43,818 nucleotides of DNA from Lachnospiraceae bacterium Zagget2. Its GTDB lineage: Bacteria; Bacillota; Clostridia; Lachnospirales; Lachnospiraceae. Positions 24,210-32,878 of this stretch are shown here, in pieces (position 1 is the first letter of the stretch; every line of letters begins with the position of its first letter). The stretch spans positions 1 through 43,818 of the forward strand of contig MSHD01000034.1 of NCBI GenBank assembly GCA_001941045.1. The letters run 5' to 3'. Made by a program: the position numbers and the translations under genes. The notes under the pieces were generated by a model. That model did no database searches and was not told the DNA's origin. It saw nothing but the letters and a program-made list of their open reading frames with translations.

Positions 24210-25694
24210 TCAGTCCACCGTTCGCATTGTCGGGAACAGCAGTACATCTCTTATCGCAGCCGAATCCGTGAGCAGCATGCACATCCGGTCGATCCCGAAA
24301 CCGATCCCGCCGGTCGGCGGCATGCCGATCTCGAGGGCGTTCAGGAAGTCCTCATCGGTCGTATTAGCCTCCTCGTTGCCCTGCGCGAGCTGCGCCTCCT
24401 GGTCCTTGAAGCGGGCGCGCTGGTCGATCGGATCATTCAGCTCCGAGTAGGCGTTCGCCATCTCCCAGCCGTTCAGATAGAACTCGAAGCGCTCCACGTA
24501 GTCAGGCTTATCCGGCTTCTTCTTGGTGAGCGGCGAAATCTCAATCGGGTGATCCATCACGAAGGTCGGCTGAATCAGATGCTCCTCGACGAACTCCTCG
24601 AAGAAAAGATTCAGGATGTCGCCCTTCTTGTGTCGCTCCTCGTACTCGACGTGATGCTCCTTCGCGAGCGCGCGCGCCTGCTCGAGCGTCTCCACCTCAT
24701 CCCAGTCCACGCCGGCATACTGCTTCACAGCGTCGACCATCGTGATACGCGCGAAGGGCTGCCCCAAGTCGATCTCCGTACCATTGTAGACGATCTTCGT
24801 CGTGCCAAGTACCTCCTGCGCCACCGTACGGTAAAGATTTTCCGTCAGATCCATCATACCGTGATAATCCGTATAGGCCTGATAGAGCTCCATCAGTGTA
24901 AATTCCGGATTGTGTCTCGTGTCGAGTCCCTCGTTGCGGAACACGCGGCCGATCTCGTAGACGCGCTCCAGACCGCCCACGATCAGGCGCTTCAGGTACA
25001 ACTCCAGAGAAATACGGAGCTTGAAATCCTCGTCCAGCGCATTAAAATGCGTCTCAAAGGGTCTGGCAGCCGCGCCGCCCGCATTGGCGACAAGCATCGG
25101 TGTCTCCACCTCCATGAAGCCCTGACTGTCCAGGTAACGGCGGATCGCGCTGATGATCCTCGAACGCTTGATAAAGGTATCCTTTACCTCTTCATTCATG
25201 ATGAGGTCTGTATATCTCTGCCGATATCTCACATCTGTATTCGTGAGTCCGTGATATTTCTCGGGAAGGATCTGCAGACTCTTGGAGAGCAGCGTCACCA
25301 CGGAAGCGTGGATCGATATCTCGCCCTTCTGCGTGCGGAATACTTCGCCCTCGATACCGACGATGTCCCCGATATCGTATTTCTTGAAATCCTTATAGGG
25401 ATCCTCTCCGACGCAGTCCCGCGCCACATAGCACTGAATGTTTCCCTTTAAATCCTGCACATTACAGAAGGAAGCCTTTCCCATGACGCGCTTCTGCATG
25501 AGACGCCCGGCCACACGGACCGTCTGCCCCTCCATCTCTTCAAAATGATCCTTGATATCTGCGCTGTGCGCGGTCACATCGTATTTCGTGATCTGAAACG
25601 GGTCCTTTCCCGCCTCCTGCAGCGCTGCAAGCTTCTCACGGCGTACCTTCAGTAACTGTCCCACATCCTGCTGCTGTACATTCTTCTCTGCCAT
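24210..25694 (-). CDS. lysS: Lysyl-tRNA synthetase, class II
   Basis: The 494-residue product charges tRNA-Lys with lysine. The N-terminal OB-fold anticodon-binding domain covers about residues 55-165, and the class II core follows with motif 2 VFRNEGLDTRHNPEFT and motif 3 GIGFGIDRM near residue 468. The length is standard. greA lies 12 bp upstream in the same direction, the usual order in Clostridia. The 3' end abuts the mobile element; no strong terminator remains behind the stop codon, which fits an insertion just downstream. Confidence 0.97.
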   Translation of the reverse strand: MAEKNVQQQDVGQLLKVRREKLAALQEAGKDPFQITKYDVTAHSADIKDHFEEMEGQTVRVAGRLMQKRVMGKASFCNVQDLKGNIQCYVARDCVGEDPYKDFKKYDIGDIVGIEGEVFRTQKGEISIHASVVTLLSKSLQILPEKYHGLTNTDVRYRQRYTDLIMNEEVKDTFIKRSRIISAIRRYLDSQGFMEVETPMLVANAGGAAARPFETHFNALDEDFKLRISLELYLKRLIVGGLERVYEIGRVFRNEGLDTRHNPEFTLMELYQAYTDYHGMMDLTENLYRTVAQEVLGTTKIVYNGTEIDLGQPFARITMVDAVKQYAGVDWDEVETLEQARALAKEHHVEYEERHKKGDILNLFFEEFVEEHLIQPTFVMDHPIEISPLTKKKPDKPDYVERFEFYLNGWEMANAYSELNDPIDQRARFKDQEAQLAQGNEEANTTDEDFLNALEIGMPPTGGIGFGIDRMCMLLTDSAAIRDVLLFPTMRTVD

Positions 25695-25706
25695 CTTATG
25701 CGCTCC

Positions 25707-26189
25707 TTAACCTGCTCTGTGGATGCTGAGCACCTTATACTGAAGCACTCCCGCCGGAGCCTCCACGTCCACCACATCTCCAACCTCTGCGCCAATCAGC
25801 GCTCTCCCGATCGGGGATTCATTGGAAATCTTATTCTGAAGGCTGCTGGCCTCCGAAGAACCGACGAGCTTGTACTCTTCCTCCTCGCCGTACTCCAGGT
25901 CGAGCACACGCACGACGCAGCCGATGCTGATCTTGTCATAATCGATCTCCTCATCGAGCACGACCTCGGCATTCTTCAGAATCTGCTCAATCTGCTCAAT
26001 ACGGGCCTCGATATCTCTCTGCTCATCCTTCGCGGCGTCATACTCCGCATTCTCGGACAGGTCGCCCTGCTCCCTGGCTTCCTTGATCTTCTGAGCGATC
26101 TCTCTGCGCTGTACAACCTTCAGATCCTGCAGTTCCTCTTCCAGTTTCTTAAGACCCTCATAGGTCAGTATGTTCTTCTTTTCCGCCAT
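25707..26189 (-). CDS. greA: Transcription elongation factor GreA
   Basis: The 160-residue product has the N-terminal coiled coil with the acidic tip ([15 protein letters not shown]) that reaches into the RNA polymerase secondary channel and stimulates transcript cleavage in backtracked complexes. The C-terminal FKBP-like domain is marked by [16 protein letters not shown]. Length and order before lysS are typical. Confidence 0.96.
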   Translation of the reverse strand: MAEKKNILTYEGLKKLEEELQDLKVVQRREIAQKIKEAREQGDLSENAEYDAAKDEQRDIEARIEQIEQILKNAEVVLDEEIDYDKISIGCVVRVLDLEYGEEEEYKLVGSSEASSLQNKISNESPIGRALIGAEVGDVVDVEAPAGVLQYKVLSIHRAG

Positions 26190-26211
26190 TTACTACACCT
26201 TCCAATCTGGT

Positions 26212-26652
26212 TCATTGATTTGAAATATTATTGTACCCTTCGCCCGGCAGTATGTCAAGCTGCTTTTCCCAGTCCCTCAGGTCAAGGGTAAGATTCCCGG
26301 ACGGCTTTCCGCCACGCACATCAGCGATTATGACAAGAAGACCATACTCCTCGAACGCCTCCTGCTCCAGTTCTGAAAAATACTCCTGCCGCCCGGTGAC
26401 GATCGTCAGGAGCTTCACCTCCGGCAATAGACGCTCAGCCACATGCGCGACCTGCCAGGCCGGCTCCTCCTCGTTATCGATCATAATCAGTTCAAGATCC
26501 CGCCGTGCGATCTTTCGTTCACGGCGTAGATAGCGCAGCACCTCCGGCGCCCTCTCCCGGTAGTCGAAAAAAGTCCGGGGAGAATCGTCCGCTTTTCCGG
26601 ATTCGGGCGCCTCCTTTTTCCACAGGAAGAATAAACTTCGAAAGAAATTCAC
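26212..26652 (-). CDS. Hypothetical protein
   Basis: A 146-residue protein beginning at a GTG with GGCAGGA upstream. The N-terminus is short and hydrophobic (FFRSLFFLW) and may associate with the membrane. The middle has alternating strands and helices (LELIMIDNEEEPAW, KLLTIVTGR, GLLVIIAD), suggesting a Rossmann-like fold. I do not recognise it. It lies between dusB and greA in the same direction, so it probably belongs to the host operon. Confidence 0.65.
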   Translation of the reverse strand: MNFFRSLFFLWKKEAPESGKADDSPRTFFDYRERAPEVLRYLRRERKIARRDLELIMIDNEEEPAWQVAHVAERLLPEVKLLTIVTGRQEYFSELEQEAFEEYGLLVIIADVRGGKPSGNLTLDLRDWEKQLDILPGEGYNNISNQ

Positions 26653-26719
26653 AGGATCCTGCCTTATTTTTTTCTTCTATATATATGATGACGCCCTGAA
26701 CAAATTCCAGACATCAGGC

Positions 26720-27682
26720 TCAAAGCTCACGAATCAGATCCTCCAGCTCCTGAAGGCTCTGCGCCTCGTTGACGCGCGCGCGCAACTTCGCGGAATTCGG
26801 ATAGCCCGCCGTATACCAGGCGACATGCTTGCGCATCTCCCGGATACCTGTATATTCGCCTTTATAATCTATAAGCATCCGCGCATGCCGCAGCATCATT
26901 TCCTTTACCTCTGCAGAAGACGGCGGCGCTTCCTCCTCCCCGGTCTCCATCCGGTGCAGAATCTGATGGAAAATCCATGGATTTCCCCTTGCGCCCCGGC
27001 CGATCATAATCCCGTCGCAGCCGGTCAATGCAAGCATCTTCTGAGCGGAATCCGGCGAATCCACATCTCCGTTTCCGATGACCGGGATGCTCACCGCCTC
27101 CTTCACCTGACGGATGATCTCCCAGTCTGCCCTGCCGCTGTAATACTGCTCACGCGTCCTGCCGTGCACCGCAACCGCCGCCGCTCCGGCATCCTCGGCG
27201 ATCCGTGCGATCTCGACCGCATTCTCATGCGCCGCGTCAAAACCCTTACGGATCTTCACCGTGACCGGCTTGTCGATCGCGTGCACAACCCGGGAAATAA
27301 TCTCCCCGGCAAGCTTCGGATTCTTCATGAGAGCCGAGCCCTCGCCATTGTTCACAACCTTCGGCACCGGACAGCCCATATTGATGTCCAGGATGGAGAA
27401 TGGCCGCTCCTCAATGCGCTTCGCCATCTCGCTCATAATGCAGGGATCGGAGCCGAACAGCTGCAGAGAGACCGGCGGCTCTTTTTCGTCAATCGTCAGC
27501 AGTGCCTCTGTGTTTTTATTCCGGTAATAGATCGCCTTCGCACTGACCATCTCCATACAGAGGAGTCCCGCACCCTGCTCCCGGCAGAGCAGACGAAATG
27601 GCAGGTCTGTGACGCCTGCCATCGGTGCGAGAATCAGATTGTTCGACAGCCGCACGCCGCCGATCGTAAGTTCTCTTTTCAT
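26720..27682 (-). CDS. dusB: tRNA-dihydrouridine synthase
   Basis: The 320-residue product is a Dus flavoenzyme that reduces uridine to dihydrouridine in tRNA. Visible are the FMN-binding start LAPMAGVTDLPFR, the catalytic Cys in NMGCPVPKVV, IGNGDV and GRGARGNPWIF of the TIM barrel, and a C-terminal helical domain. The ATG overlaps the stop of the upstream DUF6145-type gene (ATGA). Confidence 0.94.
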   Translation of the reverse strand: MKRELTIGGVRLSNNLILAPMAGVTDLPFRLLCREQGAGLLCMEMVSAKAIYYRNKNTEALLTIDEKEPPVSLQLFGSDPCIMSEMAKRIEERPFSILDINMGCPVPKVVNNGEGSALMKNPKLAGEIISRVVHAIDKPVTVKIRKGFDAAHENAVEIARIAEDAGAAAVAVHGRTREQYYSGRADWEIIRQVKEAVSIPVIGNGDVDSPDSAQKMLALTGCDGIMIGRGARGNPWIFHQILHRMETGEEEAPPSSAEVKEMMLRHARMLIDYKGEYTGIREMRKHVAWYTAGYPNSAKLRARVNEAQSLQELEDLIREL

Positions 27683-28011
27683 TCCAGATTCTCTCCGAGG
27701 AAAAAGACTTTGTAATAGAGCTCCAGATTCCGGAGAAGCTCCTTCTTCTCACGCTTGATCTGCCGGATCTTCAGCTCGCTCCCGATATCATCGTAGAGAA
27801 GGTCGCCCTCATCGGCCTCCACCTCCAGCAGCAGAGTGCCCTCCTCATCGAAGACAAGCGTAAGGATACCGCCCACATCCTCCGTGAAAAGCACGCACAT
27901 GATCTGCAGTTCATCGCGAATCTGCTGCGGGAGCCCCTTGAAATCCTCATTCAGATAATATTTTTTTTCATATGCGCTGGCTGCGCAGAGCGTCACACGC
28001 TCCTGATACAT
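27679..28011 (-). CDS. DUF6145-type small protein
   Basis: A 110-residue soluble protein with a beta-rich middle (GGILTLVFDEEGTLLLEVEADEGD) and a helical basic C-terminus. It resembles the small family DUF6145 that is found beside dusB and birA in Lachnospiraceae; I hold this assignment with moderate confidence. It overlaps dusB by four bases and lies 12 bp after birA, in one operon. Confidence 0.65.
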   Translation of the reverse strand: MYQERVTLCAASAYEKKYYLNEDFKGLPQQIRDELQIMCVLFTEDVGGILTLVFDEEGTLLLEVEADEGDLLYDDIGSELKIRQIKREKKELLRNLELYYKVFFLGENLE

Positions 28012-28023
28012 ACGATCTCTCCT

Positions 28024-29004
28024 TTACGTATAACCATAGAGACCCCTCACTGACACCTCTCCGGCATAGACGAGCACCTCCTCGCCGCTGTCTTTGCGGA
28101 CAACAAGCTCTCCGTGATCGTTGATGCCCTCTGTCGTTCCGGTGTAGGCCTCCCCGCGTTCCATAACGCGGATTCCATGCCCGCGATTCACGCAGCAGCG
28201 GTTGTAATCATCCTTCAGCGCAGATAAATCCTCCGTCTTCCGGAAAATGTCATACAACCTCTCCAGCTCGTCCATACCCGCCGCCACAATCGCCGCCCGG
28301 CCTGTCTCTTTTCCAAGATTCTGCCGGAGGGAACCCGCAATCTCACGAAGCTCTTCCGGGAACTCCTGCTGGTTCACATTGATGCCGGTTCCGATGACCA
28401 CATAATTGATGTAGTCCACTTCGGTATTCATCTCCGTCAGGATGCCGCAGATCTTTCTGCCATTTACGACCACGTCATTCGGCCACTTGATACCGGCCTC
28501 AAGACCGGTACAGCTGCGGATGGCTTCCCCGACCGCCATCGCCATCAGCAACGTAAGCTGCGACGCATGCGCCGGATGAATCTTCGGGCGGAGCAGCAGC
28601 GACATCGCGATGTTTTTGCCCTTCGGCGTCTCCCAGACGCGTCCGCGCCGTCCCTTACCGCCGGTCTGCTCCTCGGCGAGCACGAGCGTGCCTTCTTCTG
28701 CTCCGTCCTCTGCAAGCTTTTTCACATAATTATTTGTGGAATCCACGCTTTCAAGGCAGATACAGTTCTGCCCCATAAAGCCGGTGTGCAGGCGGCTTCT
28801 GATCTCCTCAGGAGTGAGCAGATCGGGTGCGGACAGAAAACGATACCCGCGATTGTTCACCGCGTCAATCTCATAGCCCGCCTCCTGCAGCTGACGGATC
28901 GCCTTCCACACAGCCGTCCGGGATACCCCGAAACGGCTGCACAGCTGCTGACCGGAGACATAGTCATCCGCCTGACGCAGCACCTTCAACAGTTCTGATT
29001 TCAT
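28024..29004 (-). CDS. birA: Biotin--[acetyl-CoA carboxylase] ligase / biotin repressor
   Basis: The 326-residue product has an N-terminal winged helix (YVSGQQLCSRFGVSRTAVWKAI), the biotinoyl-AMP binding loop GGKGRRGRVW, KWPNDV in the catalytic core and an SH3-like C-terminal domain. It is therefore a BirA with both ligase and repressor potential. The ATG at 29004 has GGGAGG six bases upstream; a longer frame that would overlap the next gene is rejected. It overlaps the upstream membrane protein by four bases. Confidence 0.94.
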   Translation of the reverse strand: MKSELLKVLRQADDYVSGQQLCSRFGVSRTAVWKAIRQLQEAGYEIDAVNNRGYRFLSAPDLLTPEEIRSRLHTGFMGQNCICLESVDSTNNYVKKLAEDGAEEGTLVLAEEQTGGKGRRGRVWETPKGKNIAMSLLLRPKIHPAHASQLTLLMAMAVGEAIRSCTGLEAGIKWPNDVVVNGRKICGILTEMNTEVDYINYVVIGTGINVNQQEFPEELREIAGSLRQNLGKETGRAAIVAAGMDELERLYDIFRKTEDLSALKDDYNRCCVNRGHGIRVMERGEAYTGTTEGINDHGELVVRKDSGEEVLVYAGEVSVRGLYGYT

Positions 29005-29270
29005 AGGATACCTCCCAAATGCAGAAGCGTCAGCACAAAGGCCGCCCCCGTGCAGACGGTGAGCCCCATTTCCACGAATGCCTGCGGACGGTGGCCGAGC
29101 CGCCACCCTCTCACCGCTCCGAAGGCAAACAGCAGCGTTCCCGCGAGAAACGCCAGCGCCGTACTGTGAAACCTCCATGTATCATCTGTCAGCGCCACTG
29201 CCGCCATCGCCAGGACAAACAGGCTCAGCCAGATGGAAATGCTCTCATATTTTTCCAGAATCCATCTCAT
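29001..29270 (-). CDS. Small three-helix membrane protein
   Basis: An 89-residue protein with three hydrophobic segments at about residues 12-27, 36-53 and 66-84, joined by short basic loops. No known motif. It overlaps birA by four bases (ATGA), so it is co-translated. Function unknown. Confidence 0.68.
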   Translation of the reverse strand: MRWILEKYESISIWLSLFVLAMAAVALTDDTWRFHSTALAFLAGTLLFAFGAVRGWRLGHRPQAFVEMGLTVCTGAAFVLTLLHLGGIL

Positions 29271-29288
29271 ATCCGCGCTCCGCAGACG

Positions 29289-30275
29289 CTATGCACCCAA
29301 TGTGGCCGCCATCACTGCCTTGATCGTGTGCATGCGGTTCTCCGCTTCATCAAAGACCAGCGACTGGGCGGACTCAAAGACCTCGTCCGTCACTTCCATC
29401 GCATCGATGTGGAACTTCTCATTGATCTGACGGCCGATTCCCGTACCCAGATCATGGAAAGACGGGAGACAGTGCAGGAAGGTCGCCTGCGGACCGGCAT
29501 TTTTCATAACCGCGGCGTTCACCTGGTACGGGAAAAGCTCCCGGATACGCTCCTCCCAGACCTCGTCCGGCTCTCCCATCGACACCCAGACGTCGGTGTA
29601 GATCACGTCCGCACCCTTCGTCGCCTTCTCCACATCCTCCTCAAAGGAGATTTTCGCGCCGGTCTCTTTCGCAATCTCCTGACACTGTGCGATCAGCTCC
29701 GGCGCCGGCCAGTACTTCTTCGGTGCGCAGGCTGTGAAATCCATGCCCATCTTTGCACAGCCGACCATCCAGGAATTGCCCATATTGTAACGGGCGTCGC
29801 CCATATAGACGAGCTTTACATCCAGGGAGCCGAAATGCTCGCGGATCGTCAGCATGTCCGCGAGAATCTGCGTCGGATGGAACTCATTCGTCAGTCCGTT
29901 CCAGACCGGGACGCCCGCATATTTCGCAAGCTCCTCTACAATCTCCTGTCCGAAGCCGCGGTACTCGATGCCCTCATACATCCTTCCAAGCACGCGCGCG
30001 GTATCCGCAATGCTCTCTTTCTTTCCGATCTGGGAACCGGACGGATCGAGATAGGTCGTCCCCATCCCGAGATCGTGCGCCGCCACCTCGAAGGAGCAGC
30101 GGGTCCGCGTGCTCGTCTTCTCAAAAATCAGAGCTACGTTTCTTCCGTGCAGCGTGTCCACCGGTATGCATTTTTTCTTCTTTTCCTTCAGTTCGGCCGC
30201 CAGGTCAAGGAGATACCCGATCTCCTCCGGCGTATAGTCCAGAAGCTTCAGAAAATTTCTTCCTTTTAAATCCAT
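29289..30275 (-). CDS. argF: Ornithine carbamoyltransferase
   Basis: The 328-residue product condenses carbamoyl phosphate and ornithine to citrulline. Carbamoyl phosphate-binding STRTR lies near residue 55, and the ornithine-binding HCLPSFHD box near residue 272. The start has GAGGAGG upstream. No other arginine gene is in the window, so an anabolic or catabolic role cannot be separated by context; no ARG box was recognised. Confidence 0.96.
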   Translation of the reverse strand: MDLKGRNFLKLLDYTPEEIGYLLDLAAELKEKKKKCIPVDTLHGRNVALIFEKTSTRTRCSFEVAAHDLGMGTTYLDPSGSQIGKKESIADTARVLGRMYEGIEYRGFGQEIVEELAKYAGVPVWNGLTNEFHPTQILADMLTIREHFGSLDVKLVYMGDARYNMGNSWMVGCAKMGMDFTACAPKKYWPAPELIAQCQEIAKETGAKISFEEDVEKATKGADVIYTDVWVSMGEPDEVWEERIRELFPYQVNAAVMKNAGPQATFLHCLPSFHDLGTGIGRQINEKFHIDAMEVTDEVFESAQSLVFDEAENRMHTIKAVMAATLGA

Positions 30276-30302
30276 CTCTTATCTTTCCTCCTCATAGTAG
30301 AC

Positions 30303-30332
30303 GGGCTGGCGCCAGGTAAAGAGCGCCAGCCC
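30303..30332 (-). terminator. Strong hairpin between the SPFH gene and argF
   Basis: GGGCTGGCGC (30303-30312) pairs perfectly with GCGCCAGCCC (30323-30332) around a ten-base loop. It begins just after the SPFH gene. There is no T-run on the minus strand, so it may be a weak terminator, a processing site or an argF leader structure. Confidence 0.55.
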
Positions 30333-30353
30333 GGATATTCCTGTCTGAAAGCC

Positions 30354-31271
30354 TTACTCCTTCGCCACCTCGGTGACGGAGGTAACCAGCCCGGCCAGCT
30401 TCTGGATCTCCGAAGGGATAATGATCTTCGTCGCCTGACCATCCGCGGCCTTTGCAAAGGCCTCCAGGCTCTTGAGCTGAATGACCGACTCGTCGACGCC
30501 GACCTCTTTCAGGAAGCGAAGGCCGTCCGCATTCGCCTGCTGAACCTTGATGATCGCTTCCGCCTGGCCCTCGGCTTCCTTGATCATCTTCTCCTTCTGT
30601 GCCTCGGCCTTCAGGATCGCGGCCTGCTTCTCCGCCTCCGCATCCAGAATCGCGGACTCCTTGTGTCCCTCAGCCACGAGAATCGTGGACTTCTTCTCAC
30701 CTTCGGCTCTCAGGATCGCCTCACGGCGCTCACGCTCTGCCTTCATCTGCTTCTCCATCGCATCCTGAATCGCCGCCGGCGGAATGATATTTTTCAGCTC
30801 GACGCGGTTCACCTTGATGCCCCAGGGATCCGTCGCAACGTCAAGAGACGCGCGCATCTTGGTGTTGATCGTCTCGCGGGACGTCAGAGTCTGGTCAAGC
30901 TCCAGATCGCCGATGATATTACGCAATGTCGTCGCGGTCAGGTTCTCAATCGCCATGATCGGATTCTCCACGCCGTAGGCGAAGAGCTTCGGATCCGTGA
31001 TCTGGAAAAATACGACCGTATCAATCCGCATCGTGACATTATCTTTCGTAATCACGGGCTGCGGCGCAAAGTCCACGACCTGCTCCTTCAGCGTCACCTT
31101 CCGCGCCACGCGGTCGATGATCGGAGTCTTGATGTGGATACCCACGCCCCAGGTGCCATTGTAAGCGCCCAGCCGCTCCACAACCATCGCGGTCGCCTGC
31201 GGCACGATCCGTATGCAGGACGCCAGCACAATCACAATAATCAGCAAAAGAACTACAAGTAAAATGAGCAT
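30354..31271 (-). CDS. SPFH/band 7 (stomatin-like) membrane protein
   Basis: The 305-residue product starts with one hydrophobic segment (residues 2-20), continues with a band 7/SPFH domain (MVVERLGAYNGTWGVGIHI through NIIPPAAIQDAMEKQM) and then a long alanine/glutamate-rich coiled coil of repeated EAEKQAAILKAEA-type units. Such proteins oligomerise and organise membrane microdomains. It follows an NfeD-like gene by one base; the pair is a classic operon (QmcA/YbbK with NfeD). Confidence 0.92.
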   Translation of the reverse strand: MLILLVVLLLIIVIVLASCIRIVPQATAMVVERLGAYNGTWGVGIHIKTPIIDRVARKVTLKEQVVDFAPQPVITKDNVTMRIDTVVFFQITDPKLFAYGVENPIMAIENLTATTLRNIIGDLELDQTLTSRETINTKMRASLDVATDPWGIKVNRVELKNIIPPAAIQDAMEKQMKAERERREAILRAEGEKKSTILVAEGHKESAILDAEAEKQAAILKAEAQKEKMIKEAEGQAEAIIKVQQANADGLRFLKEVGVDESVIQLKSLEAFAKAADGQATKIIIPSEIQKLAGLVTSVTEVAKE

Positions 31272-31272
31272 A

Positions 31273-31725
31273 TCAGTTTTCCTCCTTGATTTCCTCCACG
31301 ATAAGTTTCACTCCCTCTATCGCGCAGATTCTGACTCTGCCTCCCACAGGTATGATGTCTGCCTCTCTGCGGCTTCTGGCCATCCAGCCCACATCGGCAA
31401 TCTTTACTTCGCCGGTCTGATCAAGATTGTTGATCTCTTCCGTCACAAGCGCATGCCGTCCGATCAGACTGTCCGCATTCGTCCTTACATGATCCTTCTG
31501 CATATAGCGCACTGCCAGAGGCCGTGTGACAATCAGAAGCACCAGGGAAAGCACGACGAAGACCGCAATCTGAACCGTGAGATTCGCGCCGATCAGTGCC
31601 GCCACAAAAGCTGCGGCAGCGCCTCCGGCAAACCAGATCGTCGTCAGGCCAAGCGTCACAGCCTCGACCGCCAGAAGCACGATCAGCAGTACAAGCCACC
31701 CGATCGGCGGTGTCGTAAGCAGCAT
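31273..31725 (-). CDS. NfeD-like membrane protein
   Basis: A 150-residue protein with three to four hydrophobic segments in the first 80 residues and a C-terminal OB-fold-like domain (LIGRHALVTEEINN, GWMARSRREADIIPVGGRVRI). NfeD proteins pair with stomatin/prohibitin homologues. The ATG at 31725 has AAAGGAGG eight bases upstream; an in-frame GTG three codons earlier overlaps the ribosome binding site and is less likely. Confidence 0.88.
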   Translation of the reverse strand: MLLTTPPIGWLVLLIVLLAVEAVTLGLTTIWFAGGAAAAFVAALIGANLTVQIAVFVVLSLVLLIVTRPLAVRYMQKDHVRTNADSLIGRHALVTEEINNLDQTGEVKIADVGWMARSRREADIIPVGGRVRICAIEGVKLIVEEIKEEN

Positions 31726-31756
31726 GGTCTCCACCTCCTTTATCAGAGATATGATT

Positions 31757-31785
31757 ATTATACATGATTTACGGTTCTTTTACAA
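31757..31785 (-). promoter_or_regulatory. Promoter of the NfeD/SPFH operon
   Basis: TTGTAA (31780-31785) and a perfect TATAAT (31757-31762) on the minus strand are 17 bp apart, 32 bp upstream of the start codon. Confidence 0.75.
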
Positions 31786-31829
31786 CCAAAGCCTTTCTTA
31801 AATTAATTCACAAAAAGTTCACATTTTTT

Positions 31830-31856
31830 TTGGCACTCGACGCTTGACTTGGCTAA
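31830..31856 (+). promoter_or_regulatory. Degenerate CIRCE-like element
   Basis: TTGGCACTC matches the left CIRCE arm TTAGCACTC at eight of nine bases. After exactly nine bases, CTTGGCTAA matches the right arm GAGTGCTAA at five of nine. It overlaps the hsp20 promoter. HrcA control is possible but the right arm is weak. Confidence 0.3.
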
Positions 31857-31872
31857 CAATATGTGCTATAAA
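31844..31872 (+). promoter_or_regulatory. hsp20 promoter
   Basis: TTGACT (31844-31849) and TATAAA (31867-31872) are separated by 17 bp. The only good promoter between the divergent NfeD operon and hsp20. Confidence 0.75.
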
Positions 31873-31924
31873 TCATATAACAGATAAAACAAATAGAATT
31901 CATTTACTTGAGGAGGTAATGATT

Positions 31925-32365
31925 ATGTTAATGACAGATGTTTTTGGAAGGAATTTTGTAGACGACTTTTTTGACGACTTTATGAGCCCGACTTACTACC
32001 GGGTGAGCCAGAGGAACGCAGTGCCGGCGATGAAGGCCGATGTGAGAGAACTTGAGAATGCTTACCAGATCGAGCTGGATCTGCCGGGATTCCGGAAGGA
32101 AGACCTGCACGCAGAACTGAAGAACGGTTATCTGACGATCCGGGCCGCGCACGAGGAGTCAAACGACCAGAAGGACAATCAGGGCCGCTATATCCGCCAG
32201 GAGCGCTACACCGGCCACTACCAGAGAAGCTTCTACGTCGGCAGCGAAGTGAAGCAGGAGGATGTCCACGCGGCATTTGAGAACGGCGTGCTGAAGCTGA
32301 CAGTCCCGAAGAAAGACGCCACGCCGAAGGTCGAGGAAAATAAATCGATTATGATCGAAGGCTGA
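31925..32365 (+). CDS. hsp20: Hsp20/alpha-crystallin small heat shock protein
   Basis: The 146-residue product is an ATP-independent holdase. The alpha-crystallin domain covers about residues 35-130, with the strands YQIELDLPGFRKEDL and FENGVLKLTVPK that mark the family, followed by a short C-terminal IMIEG tail. The ATG at 31925 is eight bases after GAGGAGG; ATGs at 31919 and 31931 are too close or too far. It is the only plus-strand gene between the left edge and the Etf locus and has its own promoter and terminator. Confidence 0.94.
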   Translation: MLMTDVFGRNFVDDFFDDFMSPTYYRVSQRNAVPAMKADVRELENAYQIELDLPGFRKEDLHAELKNGYLTIRAAHEESNDQKDNQGRYIRQERYTGHYQRSFYVGSEVKQEDVHAAFENGVLKLTVPKKDATPKVEENKSIMIEG

Positions 32366-32397
32366 AGCCATTATCCCATCCATTTTCCCCTAATAGC

Positions 32398-32426
32398 GGG
32401 GCTGGCACCAAAAAAGTGCCAGCCCC
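32398..32426 (+). terminator. Rho-independent terminator of hsp20
   Basis: GGGGCTGGCAC pairs with GTGCCAGCCCC around a CAAAAAA loop and is followed by TTTCTTCATTT. Convergent fab transcription meets the same hairpin from the other side but has no T-run there. Confidence 0.88.
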
Positions 32427-32446
32427 TTTCTTCATTTCTATATTCC

Positions 32447-32872
32447 TTACCCGATCGCAAAGGTCATCTCCGCCTTTGCGGCCAGCTGACCGTCGACAGT
32501 CGCCTTTGCGCTGCCCACGCCGATCGGACCTTTCTGTTTGATGATCTCCATCTCGAGCGTCAGCACATCGCCCGGCACAACCTTTCTCTTGAACTTCGCC
32601 TTGTCAATACCGCCGAAATAGACGACCTTGCCCTTATTCTCCGGCTGAGAGAGCAGTGCGACCGCCCCGGTCTGCGCCAGCGCTTCAAGGATCAGCACGC
32701 CCGGCATCACCGGCTCCTGCGGGAAATGCCCGTTGAAGAAGGGCTCATTATAAGAGACGCACTTCTTTCCGACCGCGCGCTTTCCTTCTTCAAGCTCCTC
32801 GATCCGGTCGATCAGCAGAAACGGCTGACGATGCGGAATGATTTCCATGATCTGTTTGATATCCATTACCAT
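32447..32872 (-). CDS. fabZ: 3-hydroxyacyl-ACP dehydratase FabZ
   Basis: The 141-residue hotdog protein dehydrates 3-hydroxyacyl-ACP to trans-2-enoyl-ACP. The catalytic His49 is in [11 protein letters not shown] and the catalytic Glu63 in LILEALAQ. The start at 32872 has GGGGGT at the right distance; the second ATG is too far. It follows fabF by six bases and is the last gene of the fab run. Confidence 0.96.
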   Translation of the reverse strand: MVMDIKQIMEIIPHRQPFLLIDRIEELEEGKRAVGKKCVSYNEPFFNGHFPQEPVMPGVLILEALAQTGAVALLSQPENKGKVVYFGGIDKAKFKRKVVPGDVLTLEMEIIKQKGPIGVGSAKATVDGQLAAKAEMTFAIG

Positions 32873-32878
32873 ATTGCT

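Noticed and set aside
24192-25451. Plus-strand open frame of over 400 codons
   Set aside because: Antisense to lysS, which is certain; the translation has no recognisable domain and a skewed composition.
29005-29178. N-terminal extension of birA
   Set aside because: It overlaps the membrane protein gene, lacks a ribosome binding site and precedes the canonical winged helix; the ATG at 29004 has GGGAGG.
29019-30269. Plus-strand open frame of over 400 codons
   Set aside because: Antisense to argF and the neighbouring small membrane protein, with shadow-type composition.
30303-30332. Arginine-responsive or riboswitch leader of argF
   Set aside because: Only a simple perfect hairpin is seen; no ARG box or riboswitch core is recognisable. 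It is kept only as a hairpin.
31801-31829. CtsR operator upstream of hsp20
   Set aside because: The direct TTCAC repeats do not match the CtsR heptad repeat GGTCAAA-N3-GGTCAAA.
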